DNA of 64,000 nucleotides from Desulfovibrio sp. TomC (GTDB lineage Bacteria > Desulfobacterota > Desulfovibrionia > Desulfovibrionales > Desulfovibrionaceae), in assembly GCF_000801335.2 (NCBI RefSeq), contig NZ_JSEH01000024.1, positions 1 to 64,000 of the forward strand, read 5' to 3'. A model generated the notes under the pieces. That model saw only the letters and a list, made by a program, of their open reading frames with translations, made no database searches and was not told the origin of the DNA. The translations under genes and the position numbers were made by a program. Shown here piece after piece: positions 52,180 through 59,668 of the stretch. Positions within the stretch are counted from its first letter, which is position 1, and each line of letters starts with the position of its first letter.

Positions 52180-53064
52180 ATGCGAGACGGATTTGAAGCG
52201 ATTTCGCTCGCCCGGCGCGACGAATATCTGGAACGGCTGGCCAAGTGCCCGCAGAAGGTGTCGGACTACAGTTTTGGCAACCTGTGGGGGTGGGCTGAGG
52301 AATACGGCCTGACGTGGCGGTTTGGTGAAAGTCATGTCTGGATTTTGCAAACCAAACCCTATGAGGTCTTCTGGGCGCCGGTTGGGCCGTGGTCCGACGT
52401 GGACTGGAGCGCCTGTCCGTGTCTGGCCCAGGGCCTGGATTTCATCCGGGTGCCGGAACGGCTGTGCGAGATCCTCTCCGAGGCCATGCCGGACCGGGTT
52501 TCCACCGAAGAAGCCCGGGACCATGACGACTACGTCTACAGCGTGCCGGAACTGGTGGAACTGCGCGGCAACAAGTTCCACAAGAAAAAGAATCTGCTCA
52601 GCCAGTTTCAGCGGACCTATGACTATGAATACAAGGCGTTGACCCCGGACTGCGTGGAAGAGACCCTGGAGTTGCAGCGCCAGTGGTTTGCCTGGCGCGA
52701 TCCTTTAGACTCCGGGGCGCTTTTGGCCGAGAATCAGGCCATCGTGCGGGTGCTCCAGAGTTGGGACCGGATGCCGGGCCTGGTTGGCGGGGCCATCCGG
52801 GTGGACGGCGAGATGATCGCCTACACCGTGGCCGAGGCGCTCACCCCGGAAATGCTGGTCATCCACTTCGAAAAGGGCCGGCCCGGTTTCAAGGGCGTCT
52901 ATCAGGCGATTAACCAGATGTTTCTGGCCGACTCCGGCCAGCCCTATGCCCTGGTCAACCGCGAGCAGGATTTGGGCGACGAAGGGTTGCGCAAGGCCAA
53001 GCTCTCTTATAATCCCTGCATGTATCTGAAAAAGTGCAAGGTGTCGGTGGCTGCGGCTGGATGA
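52180..53064 (+). CDS. DUF2156 (phosphatidylglycerol lysyltransferase C-terminal-like) protein
   Basis: A 294-residue cytoplasmic protein matching the DUF2156/LPG-synthase-C family with two GNAT-like halves: VSDYSFGNLWGWAEEYGLTWRF, ELVELRGNKFHKKKNLLSQFQRTYDYEYKAL, IRVDGEMIAYTVAEAL, VIHFEKGRPGFKGVYQAINQMFL and VNREQDLGDEGLRKAKLSYNP. Related domains move an aminoacyl group from tRNA to lipid, but stand-alone members are uncharacterised. GAGGAAG supports the ATG at 52180. It is coupled to the MATE exporter. Confidence 0.88.
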   Translation: MRDGFEAISLARRDEYLERLAKCPQKVSDYSFGNLWGWAEEYGLTWRFGESHVWILQTKPYEVFWAPVGPWSDVDWSACPCLAQGLDFIRVPERLCEILSEAMPDRVSTEEARDHDDYVYSVPELVELRGNKFHKKKNLLSQFQRTYDYEYKALTPDCVEETLELQRQWFAWRDPLDSGALLAENQAIVRVLQSWDRMPGLVGGAIRVDGEMIAYTVAEALTPEMLVIHFEKGRPGFKGVYQAINQMFLADSGQPYALVNREQDLGDEGLRKAKLSYNPCMYLKKCKVSVAAAG

Positions 53065-53112
53065 GCCCGGCGTCGGCCATGCGGCAGAGGCTTGCGATCG
53101 GTTGCCGGATAT

Positions 53113-53146
53113 GCAGTGCCCGGGCAAAGGACCTCTCGGGCACTGC
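53113..53146 (+). terminator. 10-bp inverted repeat after the DUF2156 gene
   Basis: GCAGTGCCCG / CGGGCACTGC with a 14-base loop, 49 bases after the stop. A T-run (TTTTTT) follows 20 bases later, so a weak terminator is likely. Confidence 0.45.
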
Positions 53147-53200
53147 GGCGATGGTTGGGCTTGCTTTTTTTGGTAAAACACCCAAAAGTGCCCGGTGTCG

Positions 53201-53229
53201 TTTCAAGGATAACTTCATCAAAGTATAAT
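53201..53229 (+). promoter_or_regulatory. Promoter of the CheY-like gene
   Basis: A perfect TATAAT (53224-53229) with TTTCAA 17 bases upstream (53201-53206). The predicted transcript starts only about five bases before the ATG at 53241. Confidence 0.6.
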
Positions 53230-53240
53230 CGGCGGGTGGC

Positions 53241-53627
53241 ATGGATAAGCGGCTTCGGGTCCTGGTGGTCGATGACTCCAAAGTGATGCGGGGGATCATT
53301 CGCAAGATGCTCGGTTCCGACGCAACCGATGTCCTGGAGGCGTGCGACGGCAGGCAGGCTCTGGAACTGCTGGCTGCAGAGCCGGTGGACTGCATTATCT
53401 CCGATTGGAACATGCCGCGTATGAAAGGCATCGATCTCCTGCGTCGGGTACGCGGCGACGGTGCATTGGCCGACATGCCCTTTGTCATGGTCACGGCCGA
53501 GGCCATGGCCGCCAATCTGGCCGAGGCCGATGCCGCCAAGGTCAGCTCCTATCTGACCAAGCCCTTTACCACCGACGATCTCTGGAATACCCTGCGCCGC
53601 GTCCTGCCCGATCGCCTGCCCGATTAG
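53241..53627 (+). CDS. CheY-like single-domain response regulator
   Basis: A 128-residue receiver domain with all active-site features: acidic pair in VVDDSKVMRGIIRKML (residues 10-11), phospho-acceptor Asp in CIISDWNMPRMKGIDLL (about residue 56), Thr/Ser in VMVTAEA, and Lys in SSYLTKPFTTDDLW. The lack of an output domain and the SKVMR...W-MP pattern resemble chemotaxis CheY. It is monocistronic with its own promoter; the cognate kinase is not in the window. No strong ribosome-binding site, in line with a very short leader. Confidence 0.93.
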   Translation: MDKRLRVLVVDDSKVMRGIIRKMLGSDATDVLEACDGRQALELLAAEPVDCIISDWNMPRMKGIDLLRRVRGDGALADMPFVMVTAEAMAANLAEADAAKVSSYLTKPFTTDDLWNTLRRVLPDRLPD

Positions 53628-53763
53628 GCCGCCCCGACAAGGCGGCGCTTCGGCATTTGCGGGCGGGTCCTGGCCCACGAACGCTTTTGGGGGACAGACG
53701 TCTGTTGTACACGCGTGAAGCGTCCTCCTTCCCGCCGGAACCCAATTCTTCCAAGGTTTTCCC

Positions 53764-54741
53764 ATGTCGTACCGCCCCACGCCCAAGGCCCTTGTGCGCC
53801 TGCCCCAATGGTTTTTCTTCGTCGCCACCCTGGCTGTCGGGGTGCAATTTGTCCGGTTTTGCCTGGCTGTCGCGGCCGGCAGCGCCGATGCGGCGTCCCG
53901 GCCGGCCGGGGTGGAGGGCTTTTTGCCCATAAGCGCCCTGCTGGGGTTGCGCCGCCTGCTCGCCGCCGGCTCTTTTGATCCCGTGCATCCGGCCGGCCTG
54001 TGGATTCTGCTGGCTGCCATCGTCATGGCCGTGCTCTTTCGCAAGGCCTTTTGCGGCCATATCTGCCCGGTTGGGTTCCTGGCCGTGCGCCTGGGCCGCC
54101 TGGGACAACGCCTGAAACTGGCCCGCAGCGTTGGTCCGCGCCAAAACGCGCTTTTGGGCCTGCCCAAATACCTGCTCCTGGCCTTTTTTCTGTTCACCAC
54201 GTTTTTTGGCATGGACCTCGCCGGCGTCGATGCCTTCCTGCGCTCCTCCTACAACATCACAGCCGACGCCCGACTGCTGCTCTTTTTTGCCAGCCCAAGC
54301 GCCAAGGCCCTGCTGATCCTGGCCGGCCTGGCCGGACTCGGCCTGGTCTTTCGCGGTTCCTTTTGCCGCTGGCTGTGCCCCTACGGCGCACTGCTCGGCC
54401 TTCTGGCCAAGGTCGGCCCCACAGCCCTTGCCCGGGACGCTGCTGCCTGTACCGGCTGCGGCCGCTGCCGCACGGTCTGCCCCATGGACATCCCCATCGA
54501 CGCCAGCCCCCGGCCCATGACCTGCACCGCCTGTGCCTCCTGCGTCGTCGCCTGCCCGCGCCGGGAAAGCGCCGTCCGTTTCGTCTTCGCCGGCCTCCCC
54601 GTCCCCTGGTGGACCACGGCCGCCGGCGCATGCGGCGTCTTTGCCCTGGCCTACGCCGTTGCCCACGCCCTGGGCCTGTGGAACGCCACCCTGCCCCAGG
54701 CCATGCTGGCCCGGCTCTACGCCATGGCCCTGGGCGGCTAG
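53764..54741 (+). CDS. NapH/MauN-like membrane 4Fe-4S protein
   Basis: A 325-residue protein with five or six membrane helices and the CxxxCP motifs of the NapH/MauN/NosR-type family (FCGHICPVG near residue 96 and FCRWLCPYG near 201). Two ferredoxin-type 4Fe-4S motifs follow in the C-terminal cytoplasmic part (CTGCGRCRTVCP and CTACASCVVACP). It would pass electrons from the quinone pool or a flavoprotein across the membrane. No nap or nos genes are present, so the partner is unknown. It lies 100 bases upstream of the molybdenum-storage-like gene. Confidence 0.88.
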   Translation: MSYRPTPKALVRLPQWFFFVATLAVGVQFVRFCLAVAAGSADAASRPAGVEGFLPISALLGLRRLLAAGSFDPVHPAGLWILLAAIVMAVLFRKAFCGHICPVGFLAVRLGRLGQRLKLARSVGPRQNALLGLPKYLLLAFFLFTTFFGMDLAGVDAFLRSSYNITADARLLLFFASPSAKALLILAGLAGLGLVFRGSFCRWLCPYGALLGLLAKVGPTALARDAAACTGCGRCRTVCPMDIPIDASPRPMTCTACASCVVACPRRESAVRFVFAGLPVPWWTTAAGACGVFALAYAVAHALGLWNATLPQAMLARLYAMALGG

Positions 54742-54767
54742 TTCTTCCCAATCCCAGCTGTTCCCTC

Positions 54768-54807
54768 TTGCGCCCTATACTCTTCAAGGATATACAGACA
54801 AGTATAT
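54768..54807 (+). promoter_or_regulatory. Promoter with ModE-box-like operator
   Basis: TTGCGC (54768-54773), 17-base spacer, TATACA (54791-54796). The -10 lies inside the palindrome ATATAC-N6-GTATAT (54790-54807), which resembles ModE operators (TATA-rich half-sites, six-base spacer). Position over the -10 suggests repression. Confidence 0.55.
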
Positions 54808-54841
54808 TCTGTTCAAATTAATCCAAGAGAGAGGGGGCGCA

Positions 54842-55696
54842 ATGGGCAAGCTCATCAAGGAACAAGAGGAAGGCGGACGTCTGCATATCGAATCGCCGCT
54901 CATGGGTGAATCCCTGGTCAGCCGGGCGCTTTTGGCCAGTCAGGGCCAGCGGGAAGTGTTCCGGATGCACCCTGACGTCAATGTGCTCAAAATCGGCGGC
55001 CAGTCCATCATGGACCGGGGAGCCAAGGCGTTGCTCCCCATCCTCGACGAACTGCTCAAGGCCAAGGAACAGCACAAGATCATCCTCATGACCGGCGGCG
55101 GCACCCGGGCCCGGCATATCTACAACATCGGCCTGGAACTCGGCATGCCGACCGGCGTGTTGTCCAAGCTCGGCGACAAGGTGGCCTCGCAAAACGCCGA
55201 GATCCTCTCGGTCCTTTTGGCCAAACACGGCGGCGTGCGCATCGGCCACGGCGACCACCTCGAACAGCTCACCATGTTCTGCCAGCTCGGCTATCTGCCC
55301 ATCACCCCGGGCATCCCGCCCTACGGCTTCTTCGAGCACCCGGCCGAGGAAGGCATGATTCCGCCGCATCGCACCGACTCCGGCGCGTTCCTCTTAGCTG
55401 AAAACATCGGAGCCAAGTCGCTCATTTACCTCAAGGACGAAAAGGGCCTGTACAGCGACGATCCCAAGAAGGCCAAGGACCACGAAAAGCTCGAATTTTA
55501 CGGCCGCATCTCGGTATCCGAACTGGCGGCCCTCAACCTCGACGATCTCATTGTGGAACGGCCCGTGCTGCGTTTCCTCAAGCACAGCAAGTGCATCAAA
55601 CAGTTCCAGGTCATCGACGCCCTGCGCCACCCCGAGCATATCCTGGCGGCGCTCAACGGCGAGCACGTCGGCACGATTGTGTACAAGGACGAGTAG
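54842..55696 (+). CDS. Amino-acid-kinase family protein, molybdenum storage protein-like
   Basis: A 284-residue member of the amino-acid kinase (UMP-kinase-like) superfamily: HPDVNVLKIGGQSIMDRGAKALLPILDELL, HKIILMTGGGTRARHIYNIGLELGMPTGVLSKLGDKVASQNAEIL, then GIPPYGFFEHPAEEGMIPPHRTDSGAFLLAENIGAKSLIYLKDEKGLYSDDPKK. The sequence, including the long N-terminus before the kinase core, resembles the subunits of the Azotobacter molybdenum storage protein more than true UMP kinase. If so, it would form a cage storing Mo or W as oxide clusters with ATP. A ModE-box-like operator in its promoter fits this. A single subunit is encoded, whereas Azotobacter has two. Confidence 0.78.
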   Translation: MGKLIKEQEEGGRLHIESPLMGESLVSRALLASQGQREVFRMHPDVNVLKIGGQSIMDRGAKALLPILDELLKAKEQHKIILMTGGGTRARHIYNIGLELGMPTGVLSKLGDKVASQNAEILSVLLAKHGGVRIGHGDHLEQLTMFCQLGYLPITPGIPPYGFFEHPAEEGMIPPHRTDSGAFLLAENIGAKSLIYLKDEKGLYSDDPKKAKDHEKLEFYGRISVSELAALNLDDLIVERPVLRFLKHSKCIKQFQVIDALRHPEHILAALNGEHVGTIVYKDE

Positions 55697-55721
55697 CGCG
55701 AGGCGCGGTGAAGACAGAGGA

Positions 55722-55769
55722 TGCCTCCGGCGGCGGGGGGGATAATCCCCCCCGGACCCCCTTGGCGGG
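55722..55769 (+). repeat. GCCTCCGGCGGC hairpin element (copy K, 3' of Mo-storage-like gene)
   Basis: Stop, short purine tract (GAAGACAGAGG), GCCTCCGGCGG, stem GGGGGGATAATCCCCCC, GGACCCCC. Confidence 0.85.
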
Positions 55770-55818
55770 AGAAGGAGTTGGAAGGGGTTTGGGGCGTTGG
55801 CTGGCTGGTTGGCGAAGA

Positions 55819-55950
55819 TGGGGGCGGAATTTACGGGCGGCAGGCTGCCGCCAAAGCCCGGCAACCCGCCGCCCGCAAATTCCGCCCCCAACCTGCCCTC
55901 GGCCCGGGGACGGGCCGAACAGGTTCGAGGAAGAGCGACAGGACAGGGGA
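55819..55950. repeat. Large-palindrome repeat family 2, copy 2
   Basis: 23-base arms (55819-55841, starting TGGGGGCGGAATTTACGG, and 55868-55890) pair with one mismatch. A second hairpin GGCCCGGGGACGGGCC follows, and a tail with GAGCGACAGGACAGGG. Same order of parts as 47411-47535. The 480-base gap 55697-56173 contains this and three other repeats; no gene recognised. Confidence 0.72.
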
Positions 55951-56040
55951 GACCGGGCGGGTGGAAGACGGGCCGCCGGTATGGGCGCTTGAGCCACCGG
56001 CCAGCCGCGTATCGTCCAATATTTCTCGGTCCCACCATGT

Positions 56041-56095
56041 TGTGGCGGCGTTTTGTCCGGCCAAGCAAAGCTTGGCCGGACAAAACGCCGCCACA
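56041..56095. repeat. 26-bp perfect palindrome with 3-base loop
   Basis: Left arm 56041-56066 (starting TGTGGCGGCGTTTTGTCC) and right arm 56070-56095 are exact reverse complements separated by AAA. This is the longest perfect hairpin in the window. Confidence 0.88.
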
Positions 56096-56100
56096 GAAGG

Positions 56101-56146
56101 GAGGGTCCGGGAGGGGGGTACCCCCTCCCGGCCGCCGGAGGCATCT
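56101..56146 (-). repeat. GCCTCCGGCGGCC hairpin element (copy L)
   Basis: Minus strand: stop of the 69-residue gene, purine tract (AAGAGAAGAAAGAGAAG), GCCTCCGGCGGCC, stem GGGAGGGGGTACCCCCTCCC, GGACCCTCCC. Confidence 0.86.
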
Positions 56147-56173
56147 TCTCTTTCTTCTCTTTCTTCTCTTTTC

Positions 56174-56383
56174 CTAGGCTTCTTTCCCACCGCCGACGCC
56201 GGCCGGGTCGGTGGGCAGATACACCAGCTCTGCGCCGACGGACACAGCGATGGCTTCCAGTTCGCGCTTGCGGATGTGTTCGACAAAAAACTTGATGTCG
56301 CCCGTGGCAGCCACCACGCGGAAACGAGGCTTCTTTTCACCCTGTTCGATCTTGCGGCGCTCACGCGCAAAAATCTTGGCCAT
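56174..56383 (-). CDS. Small conserved-type hypothetical protein
   Basis: A 69-residue protein: basic N-terminus (AKIFARERRKIEQGEKKPRF) and an alpha/beta-like remainder (RVVAATGDIKFFVEHIRKRELEAIAVSVGAELVYL). No family named. The start at 56383 is preceded by GGAGGAA at ideal spacing, and the gene is divergent from the PadR regulator across 84 bases, so PadR might control it. A 3' hairpin element follows the stop. Confidence 0.7.
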   Translation of the reverse strand: MAKIFARERRKIEQGEKKPRFRVVAATGDIKFFVEHIRKRELEAIAVSVGAELVYLPTDPAGVGGGKEA

Positions 56384-56427
56384 GATTTCCTCCGATGGGG
56401 CCGGTGCCCTGTTTGGTGTTGAGTTTA

Positions 56428-56435
56428 ACATATGT
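56428..56435. promoter_or_regulatory. Candidate PadR operator in divergent promoter
   Basis: ACATATGT is a perfect 8-bp palindrome in the AT-rich divergent spacer; PadR sites contain ATGT/ACAT half-sites. On the plus strand TTGAGT and TAGTAT (16-base spacer) may form the padR promoter. Confidence 0.35.
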
Positions 56436-56467
56436 GTTTGTAGTATCTATGTCAAGGAGTGGAGGCG

Positions 56468-56815
56468 ATGTCCGAGAAAATTGGCGGCGGCAAACAGGAA
56501 CGCTACATGCAGCCGTCGATTCTGATGGCGCTGCTGGACGGGCAGTCTCATGGCTATGAGCTGCTGCAACATATCGGCGAGTATGGATTTTTAAAGGGCG
56601 ATGCGCCGCCGGGCATGATCTACCGGCATTTGCGCCAGATGGAGGACGAGGGGCTGGTGGCTTCGGAGTGGGACGCCACGGGCTCGGGACCGGCCAAGCG
56701 GGTGTACGCCGTCACGGACGCCGGCCGCGAGGTGCTGGACGCCTGGGTCGGCTACATGGAGCGCCAAGCCAGAGGGCTGCTTGCCTTTGTGGAGCGGTAT
56801 CGGCAGCGCGCCTGA
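56468..56815 (+). CDS. PadR-family transcriptional regulator
   Basis: A 115-residue winged helix regulator: MQPSILMALLDGQSHGYELLQHIGEYGF, GMIYRHLRQMEDEGLVASEWDATGSGPAKRVYAVTDAGREVLDAWVGYME. The arrangement (N-terminal helix, HTH with Y-R-L-R-x-M-E-x-E-G-L, wing with PAKRVYAVT) is typical of PadR. AGGAG is 9 bases upstream of the ATG; a GTG at 56459 is a less likely alternative. Likely targets are itself and the divergent small gene. Confidence 0.9.
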   Translation: MSEKIGGGKQERYMQPSILMALLDGQSHGYELLQHIGEYGFLKGDAPPGMIYRHLRQMEDEGLVASEWDATGSGPAKRVYAVTDAGREVLDAWVGYMERQARGLLAFVERYRQRA

Positions 56816-56825
56816 TACTGGGTTT

Positions 56826-56886
56826 CCCGCCGAGGGGTCCGGGGGGCTACCCTCCCCCCGGCGGGGCGTGGGGCAGCGCCCCACAT
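56826..56886 (-). repeat. Hairpin element 3' of the TiaS-like gene (copy M)
   Basis: Minus strand: after the stop come GTGGGGCGCTGCCCCAC, then CCGCCGGGGGGAGGGTAGCCCCCCGG and ACCCCTCGGCGGG, two hairpins of the G/C-rich type. Confidence 0.7.
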
Positions 56887-56909
56887 TCTTGCCTTGTCTA
56901 CACCACCAC

Positions 56910-57653
56910 CTACGCCGCCTTGTCGCCGCGTTTGCCAAGGGCCGCCACCCAGCGGCCGTCGCCGTCGGCGCGCACCTGCAGGACGGCCTGCCCGGCCAAA
57001 AGCGAGGGCCGCAGCCAGCCGCCGGTGGCAATAGCGTCGCCCGGGAGCGGGACTAGCGGATCGCGGTCCACCGAGGTCACCTGGATGCCGCGCTGGAGCA
57101 GGTCGCCCACGGTCACGGTGGCCGGCAGCGAGCGCATGTCGCCCAGTTCGATAAACCGGCCGCACCAGCCGTGGCGGGTCAGGCCCACTGCCGCCGCCGC
57201 GCCGATCAGGCCGTCGTTGGTGCCGCCGACCCCGGCCAGCAGGATGCCGGACGCGGCCGTCATGGCCTGGCTCTGGCTGACTTTGCCGCCGTTGCAGGCC
57301 AGGGCGAAGGCGACCAGTTCGTCGCGCACGTCCCGGCGCTCGGCCAGGCAGACGCCGGGGTCGCTGCCTTCTGGCGCAAATTTGGTAAGATAGGCGGCGG
57401 CGCTGTCGAACAGAAAGCGGCCAAGGGCCGGATCATCGGTCTCGATGACGGCACAGGCCGAGCTGTTGTTGCTGGTATAGGGAATTTCCGGCCGCTTGGG
57501 CAGCTGGTGGCGCAGCACGGCGTGCAGGCGATAGGTTTCGGGCAGGGTGGCGCAGAAATCGCGGATGGTGCGGCCGGTGCCTTTGGGCGAGGTCTTGGTG
57601 TCGGTGTCGTCAAAGCCGAGATAAAACAGGAACGTCTTGTCGTGTTGGGTCAT
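56910..57653 (-). CDS. TiaS-like protein (tRNA agmatinylcytidine synthetase N-terminal-like)
   Basis: A 247-residue protein beginning FLFYLGFDDTDTKTSPKGTGRTIRDF, which matches the start of archaeal TiaS (IDDTDSPKG...), the enzyme that puts agmatidine on tRNA-Ile2. Other glycine-rich segments are TAASGILLAGVGGTNDGLIGAAAAVGL. The protein is much shorter than archaeal TiaS (about 420 residues) and lacks the OB-fold and zinc ribbon that bind tRNA. Bacteria use TilS/lysidine for this position, so the role here must differ or remain unknown. AAAGGAGGGG precedes the ATG at 57653. Confidence 0.72.
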   Translation of the reverse strand: MTQHDKTFLFYLGFDDTDTKTSPKGTGRTIRDFCATLPETYRLHAVLRHQLPKRPEIPYTSNNSSACAVIETDDPALGRFLFDSAAAYLTKFAPEGSDPGVCLAERRDVRDELVAFALACNGGKVSQSQAMTAASGILLAGVGGTNDGLIGAAAAVGLTRHGWCGRFIELGDMRSLPATVTVGDLLQRGIQVTSVDRDPLVPLPGDAIATGGWLRPSLLAGQAVLQVRADGDGRWVAALGKRGDKAA

Positions 57654-57740
57654 GGCCCCTCCTTTGACGAGCCGCACGCTCTCGTCGGGTGGAGTCGCCT
57701 TCTATCATGGGGGCGCCGCAGGCGGCAATTTCAACTATTA

Positions 57741-57768
57741 ATAATAGCTTATATTATTCATGACACAA
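57741..57768 (-). promoter_or_regulatory. Promoter for the TiaS-like gene
   Basis: Minus strand TTGTGT (57763-57768), 16-base spacer, TATTAT (57741-57746). It lies about 90 bases before the start codon in the only AT-rich stretch here. Confidence 0.5.
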
Positions 57769-57769
57769 G

Positions 57770-58015
57770 TTACTTCCGAGGATTTGCCCCGGCGCTGGAC
57801 AGCGTTTCCTTGCCAGTGATGTGGTTCATGGAAAAGCCGCCCTGGTAGATGACGCCGGTCACCGTATCCATGACGTATTCCTGTTCGCCGTTGGCGATGT
57901 ACTGGTAGCGGCCGACGCTTCGGCCTTCGCCGTAGAGGTACAGGGCGCAGGCCACAGCGGCCAGTAGAGCCAATTTGAAGGCAATGTCGACGAAATCCTT
58001 GAAGGCTTGGGGCAT
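57770..58015 (-). CDS. Small membrane-anchored protein
   Basis: An 81-residue protein with a membrane segment (FKLALLAAVACALYLYG, residues 13-29) and a short polar domain (GRYQYIANGEQEYVMDTVTGVIYQGG) that resembles small anchored domains of unknown function. GGAGA precedes the ATG. It starts 15 bases after the stop of the NifA-like regulator on the same strand and probably shares its transcript. Confidence 0.68.
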   Translation of the reverse strand: MPQAFKDFVDIAFKLALLAAVACALYLYGEGRSVGRYQYIANGEQEYVMDTVTGVIYQGGFSMNHITGKETLSSAGANPRK

Positions 58016-58030
58016 GGCGGATTCTCCTGA

Positions 58031-59512
58031 TCAGGCCGCCGGGGCGTCGTCGTCGTCCCGGGCCAGGCCGTATTTGCGGATGCGGTAGCCGATCTGGCGC
58101 AAGGTCAGCCCCAACTCCCGGGCCGCCCGGGACTGGACCCAGCCATGGCGCTCCAGAGCACTCAACACCTGCTGGCGTTCCATGTCGCGCAGTTCGGCGG
58201 CATCTTCCGGTAAGACCGGCGGTCGTTCGCCCTCGGTCAGCACCTCGGGCGGAATATCGGCGATATCGATGCGGTCCTCGGGCGCGGTCATGGCCAGCCG
58301 GGTCGTCATCAGCTCCATTTCGCGGATGTTGCCCGGCCAATCGTAGGTTTCAAGCGCCCGCAGGGCCTTGGAGGTCAAGGTCATGCGGCGGCCGCTGCGG
58401 GCCGCCTCCAGGGCCAGCAGATGGTCAAGCAAGGCGGGAATGTCCTCGCGCCGTTCCCGCAGGCTCGGCAAGCGGATGATCTGGGGCGGGGTGGCTGCGG
58501 CCAATTCCGGGGAAAGCCCGCCCGCCGGAATTTGAAAGGCCAGCCGCGTCGTTGCCCGGCGCAGTCTGCCGCCGCCCAGCCGGGAAAACGTCCCGGTGGA
58601 CAGGTAGCCGGCTAGCCGTTTGGCGGTCTCGGGATGCAGCAGGTGGGCGTCTTCGATAAGCACCATGCCGCCCTCGGCCTCTTCCAGCAGTCCCGGGCTG
58701 CTGCCGCCGGTAAAGCCCCGGGCGCTGCCGAAAAGCCGCAACCCGGCCGTGGCCGCCTCGGTCTCGTCCCCGGCCTCAAAAATCGCAAACGGCCGCACCG
58801 CCCGGGGTGAAAGCTCGTGAATCAACCGGGCCAGCACGGCCCGCCCCGTACCGTCTTCGCCAACCAGCAGCACCGGCGCGTCGGACAAGGCCGCTCGGTC
58901 CGCCTCAGACCGCAGGCGGCGCATGACGGCACTCTGGCCGTCGGAAAATATGTGGCGGTAGCGCAAGGACACCTTGGACCGCAAAAAGGTCAATTCCTGA
59001 ATCAGGCCGCTGCCCTGGACAATGGCCGTGTTTGCCATGTCCGCCATCCGTCCGATCAGCCCGGCCACAAACATCGCGGTGCGCAGTTCCGCCGCCAGGC
59101 TCGCCTGGCCGCCCAACAGGCCGTCTGCAAAAAACCAGCCACACCCGGTTTCGCCAATCACCACCGGCGCAGCCAGCATGGCCGCCTCGCTGCGGGCAAC
59201 GGCCACCTCGCCATCGAGGTCCGCAACCACAGCCGCCTCCCCGCGTCGCAAGACCCGGGCCAACAAGGCCTGGGGGCCGCGCTCCAGGGTAGCCGACAAA
59301 ATAAGGCTCATATCCGGCGTACCCAGGCTGGCCCGGATGGCCGGCCGGTCGTCGCTGTCAAGCAACACCACGGCCGCATGGCCCAACCCCGGCGCTTCGG
59401 ACAACACGGCCAAGAGGCCGGCCAGCATGGCGTCCAGACTGCGTCCGGTGTCCTCGGCCAGGGCCAGACAATCCAAGGCCCGGCGAAGGACGGCGAAACT
59501 TACGGCATCCAT
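58031..59512 (-). CDS. NifA-like regulator with degenerate AAA+ domain
   Basis: A 493-residue protein laid out like sigma-54 activators: an N-terminal GAF-like domain (about 15-155), an AAA+ domain (about 185-405), and a Fis-type helix-turn-helix (QQVLSALERHGWVQSRAARELGLTLRQIGYRIRKYGL) very close to NifA. The AAA+ part is degenerate: Walker A reads GEDGTGRA (Lys replaced by Arg, about 218-225) and the GAFTGA loop reads RGFTGG (about 265-270), which normally contacts sigma-54. Walker B is GMVLIEDAH, without the usual second acidic pair. It probably binds DNA but may not activate sigma-54 polymerase or hydrolyse ATP. The ATG at 59512 was chosen because the earlier frame reads through repeat DNA. 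Confidence 0.85.
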   Translation of the reverse strand: MDAVSFAVLRRALDCLALAEDTGRSLDAMLAGLLAVLSEAPGLGHAAVVLLDSDDRPAIRASLGTPDMSLILSATLERGPQALLARVLRRGEAAVVADLDGEVAVARSEAAMLAAPVVIGETGCGWFFADGLLGGQASLAAELRTAMFVAGLIGRMADMANTAIVQGSGLIQELTFLRSKVSLRYRHIFSDGQSAVMRRLRSEADRAALSDAPVLLVGEDGTGRAVLARLIHELSPRAVRPFAIFEAGDETEAATAGLRLFGSARGFTGGSSPGLLEEAEGGMVLIEDAHLLHPETAKRLAGYLSTGTFSRLGGGRLRRATTRLAFQIPAGGLSPELAAATPPQIIRLPSLRERREDIPALLDHLLALEAARSGRRMTLTSKALRALETYDWPGNIREMELMTTRLAMTAPEDRIDIADIPPEVLTEGERPPVLPEDAAELRDMERQQVLSALERHGWVQSRAARELGLTLRQIGYRIRKYGLARDDDDAPAA

Positions 59513-59668
59513 GGCGATTGTTCTCCCTTTGCGTGACGACGCGGCGCTGTTGCAGCTGCAACGCGACATCCCGCAGCATATCCGTCGCGGCCTTTGTTCC
59601 AGCTTTGCCGCCGGGAAGTCAATGCTTGGCGGCCGGGGCATGGGTGCAAAGCGTGGAGGGAAGAGAAT

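Noticed and set aside
55721-56422. 233-residue plus-strand open frame and others in the 55.7-56.4 kb gap
   Set aside because: They translate palindromic repeats and run antisense to the small gene at 56174; no ribosome-binding site.
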